Counted from the first letter of the stretch, positions 7,593 through 16,589 are shown. The stretch is 64,000 nucleotides of DNA from Streptomyces humicola (GCF_024436035.1 NZ_JANFNG010000025.1:26045-90044), one strand, 5' to 3'. Notes: a model not told the origin generated them from the sequence alone. Made by a program: numbers and translations.

Positions 7593-10500
7593 ATGGCAAG
7601 ACTCCAGCGCCCGAGAGCGCCAAGACGAACAGATCCCAGCTCCTTCCACCGGCACCGCAAGCGCCTCGCTGCCCTCGGCGTCATCGCGCTGGCGGTGCTG
7701 CCCTTTCAGGCGCTGTCCGGCGCTGTCCCGGCGTCCGCCGCCACGACGCTGGTCGGCGATCCCGCGTCCTTGGTCAACCCGCTCATCGGCACCTCGGGGA
7801 GCGTGGACACCTTCCCCGGACCCGACATGCCCTCCGGCATGCTGCAATGGAGTCCGGACACCACACCCGACCGCCCGGACGGCGGCGGTTACGAGTACAA
7901 CGACTCCAAGATCTCCGGATTCAGCCTGACCCACCTGTCGGGACCGGGCTGCGGCGCCGGCGGCGACGTCCCCATCCTCCCCGTCACCGGCCCGCTCTCC
8001 GGGAACCTCAGCAACACGTCGGCAGGCTTCAGCCACTCCGACGAGAAGACCGGTATCGGCTACTACGGCGTCACCGACTCCTCTGGCATCACCACGCAGC
8101 TAACCACGACCACCCGTGCCGGCCTCGGCACCTTCACCTTTCCCGGCAACGGTGACGCCTCCGACTCCAGCCTGCTGCTCAAGCTCAGCGGCGGCGCCAC
8201 CCCGGTGGACGGCACCCGTGCCCAGACCGTGGGCGACGACGAGGTCGTCGGTGCCGTGCAGAGCGGCCAGTTCTGTGGCGCCAAGAACAGCTACACGCTG
8301 CACTTCGACATCAAGTTCAGCCAGCCGTTCGTCACCAGCGGCACCTGGAACGGCAGCACCATCAACCAAGGGGCGGCGTCAGTGAACCTGGGCCGCGCAC
8401 CGCTCGCCCCGAGCACCCCCCACCCCAACGGCCCGCAGCGCGAGCCGCACTTCACCGTCCCGTCCTCGCCGCCGCCGACCATCCACGGCAGCGAGGCCGG
8501 CAAACTTTCCGCCGCCGGTGTGCCGGTCACCGGCGCCAACGGGATGTACCTCACCTTCGACACCAGCAGCAATCCCACGGTGACGGCGGCCGTCGGCATC
8601 TCGTACACCAGTGACGCCAACGCCACGCTCAACCGCACGCACGAGGTGCACGGCTGGGACTTCAACGCGATGCGCAAGGCGAACCACGACGCCTGGAACC
8701 AGCTCTTCGGCCGGGTCCGCATCGGCGGAGGCACCCACGACCAGCAGGTGCAGTTCTACACCGCGCTCTACCACGCGCTGCTGCACCCGAACGTCTTCTC
8801 GGACGACAACGGCCAGTACATGGGCTACGACAACCAGGTCCACACCCTCGCCAAGGGGCAGCAGGCCGAGTACGCCAACTACTCGGGCTGGGACATCTAC
8901 CGCTCGCAGGTGCAGCTGATGGCGATGGCCGAGCCGCAGGTGGAGAGCGACGTCGTCACCTCGATGGTCAACGACTTCGACCAGACGGGCCTGCTGCCCA
9001 AGTGGGCGCAGAACAACGGCGAGAGTTACGTGATGGTGGGCGACCCGGCGGACGGGATCATCGCGGATGCGTATGCCTTCGGCGCCCGCTCCTTCAACAC
9101 CTCGCAGGCCCTCGACGCGATGGTCTACGAGGCGACCAAGCCCAACAACAACCGTCCAGGCGAGTCGGTCCGCGAGGCGAAGGGCTATCTGCCCATCGAC
9201 GGGAGCAACTGGGGCTGCTGCAACTTCTACGGTCCGGTCTCCACGCAGCTGGAGTACGACACTGCGGACTACGCCATCGCCTCGTTCGCCAAGTCGCTGG
9301 GCAAGAACAGCGACTACACGAAGTTCGCCGGCCGCGCCCAGGACTGGCAGAACGTCTTCAACCCGCAGTCCGGCTACATGCAGGCGAAGCAGGGCGACGG
9401 CGAGTGGGCGCCCGGCTTCACCCCCGGAACCGCCAACGGTTTTGTGGAGGGAACCTCCGCCCAGTACACCCCGATGGTGCCGTTCAACATCAAGGCACTC
9501 ATCGCGGCGCGCGGCGGCTCGCAGGCCTACAGCTCCTACCTCGACAGCCTGCTGAGCAACCTGACCAACCCCACCTCCACAAACGCCGATCTCAGCAATG
9601 AGCCCAGCCTGGAGATCCCCTGGGAGTACGACTACCTGGCGCAGCCGTGGAAGACCCAGGCGATCGTCCGCCAGACCCAGCAGCAGCTGTGGTTCAACGC
9701 GCCCGTCGGCTCCTTCGGCAATGACGACCTGGGCGAGATGAGCTCCTGGTACGTCTGGTCCGAGCTCGGTATGTACCCGCAGACGCCCGGCACCGACACT
9801 CTCGCGCTCGGCAGCCCGGTCTTCCCGGAGGCGCAGCTGACTGTGGCCGGCGGGCACCAGGTGACGATCAACGCCCCCCAGGCCGCGCCGGACGCGCCGT
9901 ATGTGCAGGCGCTGCACGTCAACGGCAAGGCGTGGAACGACTCCTGGCTCACCTACGCCTCGCTGAGCCGTGGCGCGACCCTCGACTACACCCTGGGGAC
10001 GACACCGGACACCGGCTGGGCCTCTTCGGCCGGTTCGGTCCCGCCGTCCGACCCCACCGGTGAGCACGCGGTGCTCGCCTCGACCGACCCGTCGGGCTCG
10101 GGCCTGGTGCTCGCGCCGGGCGGTACCGGCACCGGGAACCTGGACCTGATGAACATCGGCGCTGTGGACAGCCCGGTGAAGTGGACCGCCCAAGCGCCCT
10201 CCGGCGTCACCGTGCAGCCCGCCTCCGGTTCGCTCACGGTCCCGGCGGGCTCCACGGCACGTCAGGAGGTCAAAGTAACCGGCGGCACCACTGAGGGGAT
10301 ATTCCCCGTCACCTTCGCACTGAGCGACTCCTCCGGCGCGAGCCTCGGCAACGCGGTGCTGCGCGCGGTGGTGGCCAAGCCGGGGGAGCTGTGGCCGTAC
10401 GCCACAGGCAAGGGCGTCTACCCAGACGGGAGCTCCTTCACCGGCGGCTTCGACGGGCAGGGGTTCGCCTATTCGCAGAACGCCCTGGCGGCGGCCGGGA

Positions 10501-10964
10501 TTTCGCCCGGTGGCACGGTGACGTCGGGTGGCATCACGTACACCTGGCCCGGCGAGGCCTCCGGACAGAACGATGTCATCGCCATGGCCGGCCAGACGAT
10601 CCCGGCGGACGCTCCGGCGGGCGCCTCGACACTGGGGCTGCTGGGCGCGGCCACCAACGCCCCGCCCACCACGGGGACGACGGGGCAGATCACGATTCAC
10701 TACACGGACGGGAGCACCTCGACGGCGACGATCGGCTTCTCCGACTGGACACTCAACGCCGGTGCGAGCAAGCCGATCCCGGGTGACACCACCGTCGCCA
10801 CCACCCCGTACCGCGACACGGCAAGCGGCGGGAAGCAGACGGTGCTCACCTACGTCTTCGCCACCACGGTGCCGGTCGATACGGGCAAGCAGGTCGCCTC
10901 GCTCACCCTCCCGGTGACGAGTGACGGCACCGCGGATCTGTTCGCCCTCGGCTACGGGAGCTGA
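7593..10964 (+). CDS. Secreted GH92 alpha-mannosidase, multidomain
   Basis: ATG 7593 (or the GTG one codon earlier) follows GGGAGG at 7581-7586. The 1123-residue product begins with a basic stretch and hydrophobic core ending at AVPASA, a Sec-type signal peptide. GH92 landmarks are NPLIGTSGSVDTFPGPD near residue 65, GYENYSGWDIYRSQ-like sequence near 430, and GNDDLGEMSSWYVWSELG near 710, which contains the catalytic-region acidic residues of the (alpha/alpha)6 barrel. A NEW3-like beta domain (about 845-930) and a further beta domain of the kind often attached to secreted actinobacterial glycosidases follow. It probably releases mannose from external mannans or N-glycans. The LacI-type site upstream suggests sugar-responsive control. 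Confidence 0.93.
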   Translation: MARLQRPRAPRRTDPSSFHRHRKRLAALGVIALAVLPFQALSGAVPASAATTLVGDPASLVNPLIGTSGSVDTFPGPDMPSGMLQWSPDTTPDRPDGGGYEYNDSKISGFSLTHLSGPGCGAGGDVPILPVTGPLSGNLSNTSAGFSHSDEKTGIGYYGVTDSSGITTQLTTTTRAGLGTFTFPGNGDASDSSLLLKLSGGATPVDGTRAQTVGDDEVVGAVQSGQFCGAKNSYTLHFDIKFSQPFVTSGTWNGSTINQGAASVNLGRAPLAPSTPHPNGPQREPHFTVPSSPPPTIHGSEAGKLSAAGVPVTGANGMYLTFDTSSNPTVTAAVGISYTSDANATLNRTHEVHGWDFNAMRKANHDAWNQLFGRVRIGGGTHDQQVQFYTALYHALLHPNVFSDDNGQYMGYDNQVHTLAKGQQAEYANYSGWDIYRSQVQLMAMAEPQVESDVVTSMVNDFDQTGLLPKWAQNNGESYVMVGDPADGIIADAYAFGARSFNTSQALDAMVYEATKPNNNRPGESVREAKGYLPIDGSNWGCCNFYGPVSTQLEYDTADYAIASFAKSLGKNSDYTKFAGRAQDWQNVFNPQSGYMQAKQGDGEWAPGFTPGTANGFVEGTSAQYTPMVPFNIKALIAARGGSQAYSSYLDSLLSNLTNPTSTNADLSNEPSLEIPWEYDYLAQPWKTQAIVRQTQQQLWFNAPVGSFGNDDLGEMSSWYVWSELGMYPQTPGTDTLALGSPVFPEAQLTVAGGHQVTINAPQAAPDAPYVQALHVNGKAWNDSWLTYASLSRGATLDYTLGTTPDTGWASSAGSVPPSDPTGEHAVLASTDPSGSGLVLAPGGTGTGNLDLMNIGAVDSPVKWTAQAPSGVTVQPASGSLTVPAGSTARQEVKVTGGTTEGIFPVTFALSDSSGASLGNAVLRAVVAKPGELWPYATGKGVYPDGSSFTGGFDGQGFAYSQNALAAAGISPGGTVTSGGITYTWPGEASGQNDVIAMAGQTIPADAPAGASTLGLLGAATNAPPTTGTTGQITIHYTDGSTSTATIGFSDWTLNAGASKPIPGDTTVATTPYRDTASGGKQTVLTYVFATTVPVDTGKQVASLTLPVTSDGTADLFALGYGS

Positions 10965-10985
10965 CGAGGAGTCGGCTTTGTCATT

Positions 10986-11023
10986 CCGGTGCCCCGGCGC
11001 GCAACAGCGCGCCGGGGCACCGG
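10986..11023. terminator. Strong hairpin terminator after GH92 gene
   Basis: A perfect 17-base-pair stem (CCGGTGCCCCGGCGCGC and its complement) with a four-base loop lies 21 bases after the stop codon. There is no U tract, as is common in Streptomyces. Confidence 0.85.
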
Positions 11024-11252
11024 ATTTCGCCTGCCGCGGCAGCGGCATATGTCGTCGGCGGGGATGATTCCGGCACACGCCTGTGAAGTCTGTGTTGGTG
11101 ATGTGCACGACAAGTGAATCCTTGACTATCCAGGGCACATGCTTCTGCACGCCTCTATTCGGGCGTGTTGCGCTGCGGTTACCTCGGAGTAAGTCCCGCG
11201 GCAACCCGCGGGTACGTACATCACTCTTCCGCAACACCCCGTGGAGGACCCT

Positions 11253-12047
11253 GTGCGTAGATCACCCCTGCTCGCCTCCGCCGTCGCGCTCGCGGCGGCC
11301 CTGGGTATCACACTCGGCGGCGCCTCGTCGGCGTCCGCCGGCGGCGTCAACTACGTTGCCCTCGGCGACTCGTACTCCTCCGGAGTCGGCTCGACCAGCA
11401 ACTACCTCAATAGCTGCGACCAGAGCACAGCCGCCTACCCGTACCTCTACGACACGGCGACCAACCCCAGCTCCTTCAGCTTCCAGGCCTGCACCGGCGC
11501 CACCACCAGCAGCACCGAGAGCAGCCAGCTCGGAGCCCTCAACTCCGGTACCACACTGGTGAGCGTGACCGACGGCGGCAACGATGTCGGCTTCTCCACG
11601 GTCATGGAGGACTGCGTCCTCGGCGACGACAGCTACTGCCTCAGCGCCATCCACACTGCCGAGAACACGACGAAGAACCAACTTCCCGGATGGCTGGACA
11701 CGCTGTACTCGGACATCCGCAGCGACGCGCCCAACGCACACGTCGTGGTGCTCGGGTACCCCGAGTTCTACGACCTGTCCCAGTCCAGCTCCTGCGTCGG
11801 GCTCGACTCCACCAAGCGCACCGCCCTCGACCAGGGCGCCGACCTCCTCGACAGCGTCATCGCGGGTGAGGTCGCCAAGTACGGGAACTTCACCTTCAAG
11901 GACGTGCGGCCCTACTTCGCCGGACACCAGCTGTGCGACTCCGACGAGTGGCTGCACTCCCTGACGTGGCCGATCTCCGACTCCTACCACCCCACGGCCG
12001 CAGGTCAGTCCGGCGCCTACCTCCCGGCATTCGAGGCGGGCCTGTGA
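11253..12047 (+). CDS. Secreted SGNH/GDSL lipase or esterase
   Basis: GTG 11253 is preferred because GGAGGA lies just upstream; the GTG at 11241 is part of that ribosome-binding region. The 264-residue protein has a signal peptide ending at SSASA, then LGDSYSSG (catalytic Ser), GGND (oxyanion Asn) and a C-terminal YHPTAAGQ (catalytic His). Six cysteines in the mature part match the three disulfides of secreted Streptomyces GDSL lipases such as the S. rimosus enzyme. It should act on extracellular lipids or esters. Confidence 0.93.
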   Translation: MRRSPLLASAVALAAALGITLGGASSASAGGVNYVALGDSYSSGVGSTSNYLNSCDQSTAAYPYLYDTATNPSSFSFQACTGATTSSTESSQLGALNSGTTLVSVTDGGNDVGFSTVMEDCVLGDDSYCLSAIHTAENTTKNQLPGWLDTLYSDIRSDAPNAHVVVLGYPEFYDLSQSSSCVGLDSTKRTALDQGADLLDSVIAGEVAKYGNFTFKDVRPYFAGHQLCDSDEWLHSLTWPISDSYHPTAAGQSGAYLPAFEAGL

Positions 12048-12070
12048 TCCCGTGATCACCTGACCCCGCG

Positions 12071-12104
12071 CCCGGCCGTCCGTTCCCCCACACGGGCGGC
12101 CGGG
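12071..12104. terminator. Hairpin terminator after GDSL lipase
   Basis: A 12-base-pair stem CCCGGCCGTCCG / CGGGCGGCCGGG (one G-U pair) with a ten-base loop lies 24 bases after the lipase stop. Confidence 0.7.
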
Positions 12105-12144
12105 ACGCTCTGCGACTGGCTTTCAGCCTCACGGGCGGCATCAC

Positions 12145-12169
12145 GCATGCCTGCCGCTCCCTCGGGTAC
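12145..12169 (+). promoter_or_regulatory. Possible SigB-type promoter for SseB-like gene
   Basis: GCAT, 15 bases, then GGGTAC lies 47 bases before the ATG at 12216. It fits the Streptomyces SigB pattern G-N-N-T, 14-16 bases, GGGTA, but the -35 is weak and GGGTAC is also part of the palindrome CTCGGGTACCCGAG. Confidence 0.35.
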
Positions 12170-12215
12170 CCGAGCCGACTCGACGGCCCGCACGACCAGA
12201 GAAGGAGACGGACAG

Positions 12216-12623
12216 ATGACCGAGAACACGCCCACGGGCGATCCCACCCCCGTCCAGCAGGCACTCCACCTGCTCGCCGCCGACGGGACCAACGCGGTGG
12301 CGCTGGGCACCCTGGCCGCCAGTGAAGTGCTGCTGCCCGTGCCCGACGATTCCGTCAATCCGGAGGGCGAGGAGCCCGGCTCGCTCGCCCTGCCCGTCTT
12401 CGAGCAGGGCGACGGGTTGCGTCTGGTGCCGGTCTTCACCTCCGAGGAGCGGATGACCCGCGCCCTGCCGCAGGTGCGCAGCTACCGGACCATCCGGCTC
12501 GCCACGCTCAGCCAGGGCTGGCCGGCCGACGACCTGTCGCTGTCGATCGACGCCGGCTCGCCCGACACGCTCACCGTCCAGGGCGAGGGCGTACGGGCGC
12601 TGGCGACGCTGACCGGCGGCTGA
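12216..12623 (+). CDS. SseB-family protein
   Basis: ATG 12216 is preceded by GAAGGAG at 12201-12207. The 135-residue product matches the SseB N-terminal domain: LHLLAADGTNAVALGTLAASEVLLPVPDD, then LVPVFTSEERMTRALP. The domain is found in enhanced-serine-sensitivity and many actinobacterial proteins of unknown role. It is flanked by terminators on both sides, so it is a single-gene unit. No membrane or secretion signal is present. The molecular function is unknown. Confidence 0.85.
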   Translation: MTENTPTGDPTPVQQALHLLAADGTNAVALGTLAASEVLLPVPDDSVNPEGEEPGSLALPVFEQGDGLRLVPVFTSEERMTRALPQVRSYRTIRLATLSQGWPADDLSLSIDAGSPDTLTVQGEGVRALATLTGG

Positions 12624-12638
12624 GGCTGAATCCACCGA

Positions 12639-12678
12639 GCGGGCGCCGCTCCGCCGTGACCGGCAGGGCGGCGCCCGC
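12639..12678. terminator. Hairpin terminator after SseB-like gene
   Basis: Perfect 11-base-pair arms GCGGGCGCCGC / GCGGCGCCCGC with an 18-base loop, shared by the convergent DUF2795 gene. Confidence 0.65.
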
Positions 12679-12722
12679 GCTGTCATCCCTCATCTGACCC
12701 GCGGCATCTGACCCGCGCCATC

Positions 12723-13091
12723 TCACTCGCGGCGCAGCTCGTCGACGACCTCCTGCACATTGCGGTACGTCCTGCCGCCCGGCAGTCGGCGCACCATCTC
12801 GGTCAGATCATCGGGGGCATGCTGCTCGGCCAGGTCGTGGACAAGCCCTCCGCGCTTCGCCGGGAACGCCCCGCGCCGCAGGTGCCGGGCGAGCTCGAAG
12901 CGCAACGACACCTCGTCCGTCGCGCCCGAGGGAACGTTGCCCGTCGCGACCCGCGGGTCGTCGTCGGCGCCGGGCTCCGGGTCGTGCCATTCCTCGACCC
13001 TCGTGGGGCGACCCGAGCGGATCAGCCCCTTCAGCTCGTGCTTCATCTCGTCGTCCTTGTGGAAGCTGAGCCGGTCACTACCTCGCTGCAT
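12723..13091 (-). CDS. DUF2795-family protein
   Basis: The ATG at 13091 is preceded by GGGAGG; the much longer open frame upstream is non-coding. The 122-residue product ends in LVHDLAEQHAPDDLTEMVRRLPGGRTYRNVQEVVDEL, the helix-rich DUF2795 signature, with a second related segment VSLRFELARHLRRGAFPAKR before it. The N-terminal third is polar and probably disordered. No catalytic motif is visible. A SigB-like promoter at 13130-13153 suggests stress induction; the function is unknown. Confidence 0.82.
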   Translation of the reverse strand: MQRGSDRLSFHKDDEMKHELKGLIRSGRPTRVEEWHDPEPGADDDPRVATGNVPSGATDEVSLRFELARHLRRGAFPAKRGGLVHDLAEQHAPDDLTEMVRRLPGGRTYRNVQEVVDELRRE

Positions 13092-13129
13092 GACATTCCT
13101 CCCGGATTGTCCGCTAGGTGTTCTGCTTC

Positions 13130-13153
13130 TTACCCACTCCGGGCGGCTCATGC
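13130..13153 (-). promoter_or_regulatory. Possible SigB-type promoter for DUF2795 gene
   Basis: On the minus strand GCAT, 14 bases, GGGTAA, placed 39 bases before the start codon. It has the general SigB spacing but only a loose -35. Confidence 0.4.
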
Positions 13154-13191
13154 GCACTCCGTCCTCGTCGCTGCCACTCCGTCGTCCACCC

Positions 13192-13216
13192 GTATGGTTG
13201 AGCGCCGCGCGGGCAC
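13192..13216 (+). promoter_or_regulatory. Possible SigB-type promoter (GGGCAC variant) for DUF6158 gene
   Basis: GTAT, 15 bases, GGGCAC, located 47 bases before the ATG at 13263. The GGGCA -10 form recurs before other genes at 40.6, 48.9, 51.1 and 53.7 kb. Confidence 0.35.
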
Positions 13217-13262
13217 CTAATCTGGTGGCAGGGGGAGAGACGCATCCGGGAAGGAACGCGCC

Positions 13263-13517
13263 ATGGCTGAGCACCCCACCGGTGTGGCACCGGAGCTGCT
13301 GGACGACCGGACGCTGCTCAGGGAGCTGGAAGCACTCCACCGGACCCGGCACGACACGCTGCTGTTCGGATCGGCGGAGGCGCTGCGCACGCACAGTGCG
13401 CGCATGGCCGCGCTCGAAGGCGAGTATCTGCGCCGCCATCCCACGCGCAACCCGCTCGCGGGGCGCACCAGGCAGGGGGCGCGCGCTCGCACGGCAGCAC
13501 GCCCGGTGGGGGCCTGA
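13263..13517 (+). CDS. Small DUF6158-like protein
   Basis: This 84-residue protein has the segment LRELEALHRTRHDTLLFGSAEAL followed by LEGEYLRRHPTRNP and an Arg-rich tail, which matches a conserved small actinobacterial family of unknown function. GGAAGG lies just before the ATG. It is predicted to be mostly helical, cytoplasmic and basic at the C-terminus. It stands divergent from the DUF2795 gene, and both have stress-type promoter candidates. Confidence 0.75.
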   Translation: MAEHPTGVAPELLDDRTLLRELEALHRTRHDTLLFGSAEALRTHSARMAALEGEYLRRHPTRNPLAGRTRQGARARTAARPVGA

Positions 13518-13540
13518 TCCGGCCCGGCGCTCCCGGCCGG

Positions 13541-15136
13541 TCACGTCACGTCTCCGGTGAGGAACTCCACGACCGCGGGTCCGTCGGCGTCCAGCGCGCT
13601 CCGCCACGCACCCGCCACCTCTTCCGGCTCCGTCACCCTGATCCCGGTGAGTCCCAGCGAGGCCGCGAAGGCCGCGTAGGAGACGTCGGGCACCGTCCGG
13701 CCCGGCCCGCGGCCGTTCCAGACACCCACCACGAGACGCGGGTCCTTCCACGCGTCCCGGTACCGTGCCGCCGTGATCAGCTCGGCGAGGCCGCTCATCT
13801 GCATGGCGTGGTCTCCGGCGAGTGCGATCGCGGGCCGGTCCGGGCAGGCGAACTTCGCGCCGATGGCGTACGGCACGCCGCTGCCCGCCGATGCCAGCGT
13901 CCCCGAGAGCGACGCCCGCATCGTCCCGCGGATCCGCAGATGGCGTGCGTAATAGGCGGCGACAGGACCGGGATCACAGGTGAGGACCGCGTCCTCGGGC
14001 AGCAGCGGATCCAGTTCCCGCGCCACATGCTCGGGGTTGACCGGCTCCGCGGGCAGCGCGGCACGCCGCTCCATCTCGCCCTGCCAGCGCCTGGTGTCGG
14101 CGATGACCTGTTCCTGCCAGCCGCGGTCGGGCTTGCGTCGCAGCTTGGGCAGCAGCCGCTGCAGCGTGATGCGGGCGTCGCCGACGAGGTTCACCTCGTA
14201 CGGGTAACCCATCCCGACACGGTGCGGATCGATGTCGATCTGCACGCCGCGCGCCTCGCCGAACGCGGGCAGGAACCGGGTGTACGGGAAGTCGGAGCCG
14301 ATCGTCAACAGGGTGTCGCAGCCCCGCATCAGGTCATACGCAGGACGCGTGCCGAGCATGCCGATCAGGCCGGTGACATAGGGGAGTTCATCGCTGAGCA
14401 CGTCCTTGCCAAGCAGTGCCTTGGCCACCCCGGCGCCCAGCACGTCGGCCACCTGCTCGACCTCGGCGCGCGCCCCGGCGGCGCCCTGACCGGCGAGAAT
14501 GGCCACCTTGCGGCCGGAGTTGAGCACCTCGGCGGCGTGTTCGAGGGCGTCGCTGTCCGGCATGGGCGCCCACTGCTCGGTACCGATGGTGGCGGGGTCC
14601 ATGGTGAACTCGCGGGCGGACGGCGCGTACTCGGCGAACTGCACGTCGGCCGGGACGATCACGGCCGTCGGGCAGCGGCGCCCGTACGCGGTGCGGATCG
14701 CGCGGTCGAGCACACCGGAGAGCTGGTCGGGGGCGGTGACCGTCTCGAGGAAGTCGGCGGCCACGTCCCTGAACAGGGCGTTCAGATCGACATTGCGCTG
14801 GTACGGGCCGCCCGTCGCGCCGCGGTCGGCCTGGCCGACGATCGTCACGAGCGGCACGTGGTCGAGCTTCGCATCGAACATCCCGCCCAGGAGGTGGATG
14901 GCGCCCGGCCCGGACGTCGCCGTGCACACCCCGGCCAGACCGCTGAACTTGGCGTAGCCCACGGCCTGGAACGCGCACGACTCCTCATGCCGGGCCTCGA
15001 TGAGATGCGGATCGCTCCCGGCGCGCGACCATGCGGCGAGCAGCCCGTTGATCCCCTCGCCGGGATGACCGAAGACATGGGTGACGCCCCACTCGCGCAA
15101 CCGGGTGAGGATCTGGTCGGCCACTGTGGTGCTCAT
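13541..15136 (-). CDS. Pyruvate-oxidase/acetolactate-synthase-like ThDP enzyme with damaged cofactor site
   Basis: The 531-residue protein follows the fold of ThDP enzymes: an N-terminal PYR domain with ARHEES (catalytic Glu) near residue 50 and CTATSGPGAIHLLGG, a central domain, and a C-terminal PP domain. The ThDP/Mg motif GDG..NN is altered: GDH at about 441 and a single Asn at about 474 followed by GRGPGRT. Compared with its paralogue at 41.1 kb, about 18 residues after that Asn and about 60 C-terminal residues are missing, all in frame. It may be inactive or have a changed role. It keeps a canonical SigB-like promoter at 15167-15190, so it may still be expressed. Confidence 0.85.
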   Translation of the reverse strand: MSTTVADQILTRLREWGVTHVFGHPGEGINGLLAAWSRAGSDPHLIEARHEESCAFQAVGYAKFSGLAGVCTATSGPGAIHLLGGMFDAKLDHVPLVTIVGQADRGATGGPYQRNVDLNALFRDVAADFLETVTAPDQLSGVLDRAIRTAYGRRCPTAVIVPADVQFAEYAPSAREFTMDPATIGTEQWAPMPDSDALEHAAEVLNSGRKVAILAGQGAAGARAEVEQVADVLGAGVAKALLGKDVLSDELPYVTGLIGMLGTRPAYDLMRGCDTLLTIGSDFPYTRFLPAFGEARGVQIDIDPHRVGMGYPYEVNLVGDARITLQRLLPKLRRKPDRGWQEQVIADTRRWQGEMERRAALPAEPVNPEHVARELDPLLPEDAVLTCDPGPVAAYYARHLRIRGTMRASLSGTLASAGSGVPYAIGAKFACPDRPAIALAGDHAMQMSGLAELITAARYRDAWKDPRLVVGVWNGRGPGRTVPDVSYAAFAASLGLTGIRVTEPEEVAGAWRSALDADGPAVVEFLTGDVT

Positions 15137-15166
15137 GGCTGCCTCCTCACGTCACACAGAGCCGGA

Positions 15167-15190
15167 TAACCCGTGACGGGCGGGGGAAAC
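15167..15190 (-). promoter_or_regulatory. SigB-type promoter for ThDP enzyme gene
   Basis: On the minus strand GTTT, exactly 14 bases, GGGTTA, 31 bases before the start codon. The same GTTT-N14-GGGTTA arrangement precedes the paralogue at 41.1 kb and the FAD/Fe-S oxidoreductase at 47.5 kb. Confidence 0.6.
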
Positions 15191-15332
15191 CTCGCAGAGG
15201 GCAGGGCGCGGGCGCACGGACGCGGTCCCGCGGAAGATCCGGGTCCGCCGCTGCCGCAGGATCTAAGGTCGCCTCTGATCAGCCGTTTCCCAGGCCGGCC
15301 GTCTCGTGGCCTGCCGTCCACCGGAGGTACGG

Positions 15333-16529
15333 ATGCAGCGGACCGCAGCCGGTTCCCGGCCCGCCAAGCCCGCCATCACCGATCCCGGCCTGCCGGTGCC
15401 GCCGCTGCTCGCCGAGCGGCTTGCGGCCGCAGCCCCGGACGACGGCGAGCCGCAGCCCGTCGGGGGCGGCCCCGAGGTGCGCACCGCCGCCTGCGGATAC
15501 TGGGAGCGGCGCGGGCTGCCCACAGGGCCTGAACGGGTGGTCTTCGGCCCGGGGCCGGGATCCGTGCTGCTCGCCCTGCTCACCGCGGCCGGGGGCGATC
15601 TGCTGCTGCCCCGGCCCGGCCCGGCCTGGTACGAGCCGCAGGCCCGGCTGCTCGGCCGGACCGCCCACTACACGCCCACCCCCTCCGACTGCGGCGGTGT
15701 GCCCGATCCGTTCGCCCTGCTGGAGACGGTGCGCAGGGCCCGCGCCGACGGGGCGGATCCTCGGCTGCTGGTGCTCTCCGTCGCCGACGACCCCACCGGC
15801 AGCGTCACCCCGCCCGAGCTGCTGCACGAGGCATGCGAGGCGGCGGCCGACGCCGGGCTGCTGATCGTCTCCGACGAGACGTACCGGGACGTGCTGCACG
15901 ATCCGCACACCGTCTTGGTCAGCCCGGCCGAGATGCTGCACGACCGCACCGTCGTCCTCACCGACCTGGGCGCCGGGCTGATGCCGCCCGGCTGGCCGGC
16001 CGCCCTCGCCCGGTTCCCCGAGGAGGGGCCGGCCGCCGCACTCCAGAGACCTGTCATGGAAGCGCTCACTGCCGCACGTGCGGTGGCCGCCGCTCCCGTC
16101 CGCGCCGCAGCAGTGCTCGCACTCACCGAACCGCCCGAGCTGCGCGCACACGCCGCTGCCGCCAACCGGCTGCACGCAGCGGTGGCGGGTGCCGCCCACC
16201 GCACCGTCACCGCACGGGGCGCCGTGTGCCCGCCTCCGCAGGCCGGCTTTCACCTCTATCCCGACCTGACCCCGCTGCGGCCGGCCCTCGACGCATGCGG
16301 CATCACCCGGTCGGACGAGCTGGAGGACCGGCTGCCCGCATGCCTGAGCGGCCACCGCTTCGGCGAGGACCCGGCGGCGCTGCGGGTCCGCATCACCACC
16401 TCCGCGTTCTACGGCAGCACCCCCGCCCAGCGGCGCACGGCTCTGGAAGCGGCCGAGCCGCTTCAGGTCCCGCATGTGGCCGGGGCGCTGGCAGGGCTGG
16501 ACCGAGCACTCATCGAACTGACCGCCTGA
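15333..16529 (+). CDS. Fold-type-I aminotransferase relative lacking the PLP lysine
   Basis: ATG 15333 follows GGAGG. The 398-residue protein has class I/II aminotransferase architecture: LLVLSVADDPTGSVTPPELL stands where NP-x-NPTG is expected, and LLIVSDETYRDVL matches the PLP-ring Asp and Tyr segment. In the place of the SKxxGLxGxR lysine loop it has VVLTDLGAGLMPPGWP, with no lysine. The C-terminal VRITTSAFYG keeps the carboxylate-binding Arg region. It may therefore bind PLP poorly or not at all. It lies upstream of an MBL hydrolase gene with a hairpin in between. Confidence 0.75.
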   Translation: MQRTAAGSRPAKPAITDPGLPVPPLLAERLAAAAPDDGEPQPVGGGPEVRTAACGYWERRGLPTGPERVVFGPGPGSVLLALLTAAGGDLLLPRPGPAWYEPQARLLGRTAHYTPTPSDCGGVPDPFALLETVRRARADGADPRLLVLSVADDPTGSVTPPELLHEACEAAADAGLLIVSDETYRDVLHDPHTVLVSPAEMLHDRTVVLTDLGAGLMPPGWPAALARFPEEGPAAALQRPVMEALTAARAVAAAPVRAAAVLALTEPPELRAHAAAANRLHAAVAGAAHRTVTARGAVCPPPQAGFHLYPDLTPLRPALDACGITRSDELEDRLPACLSGHRFGEDPAALRVRITTSAFYGSTPAQRRTALEAAEPLQVPHVAGALAGLDRALIELTA

Positions 16530-16564
16530 CGAGCCGGCCGGCGTTCGCCCGACGAGCCGACAAG

Positions 16565-16589
16565 CCCTCTGCGGGCGACGCGCAGAGGG
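16565..16589. terminator. Hairpin between aminotransferase-like and MBL genes
   Basis: Perfect arms CCCTCTGCG / CGCAGAGGG around a seven-base loop, 36 bases after the aminotransferase-like stop. It could terminate or attenuate transcription into the MBL gene. Confidence 0.55.

Noticed and set aside
11122..11127. TTGACT as -35 of the GDSL lipase promoter
   Set aside because: No acceptable -10 box occurs at 16-19 bases downstream.
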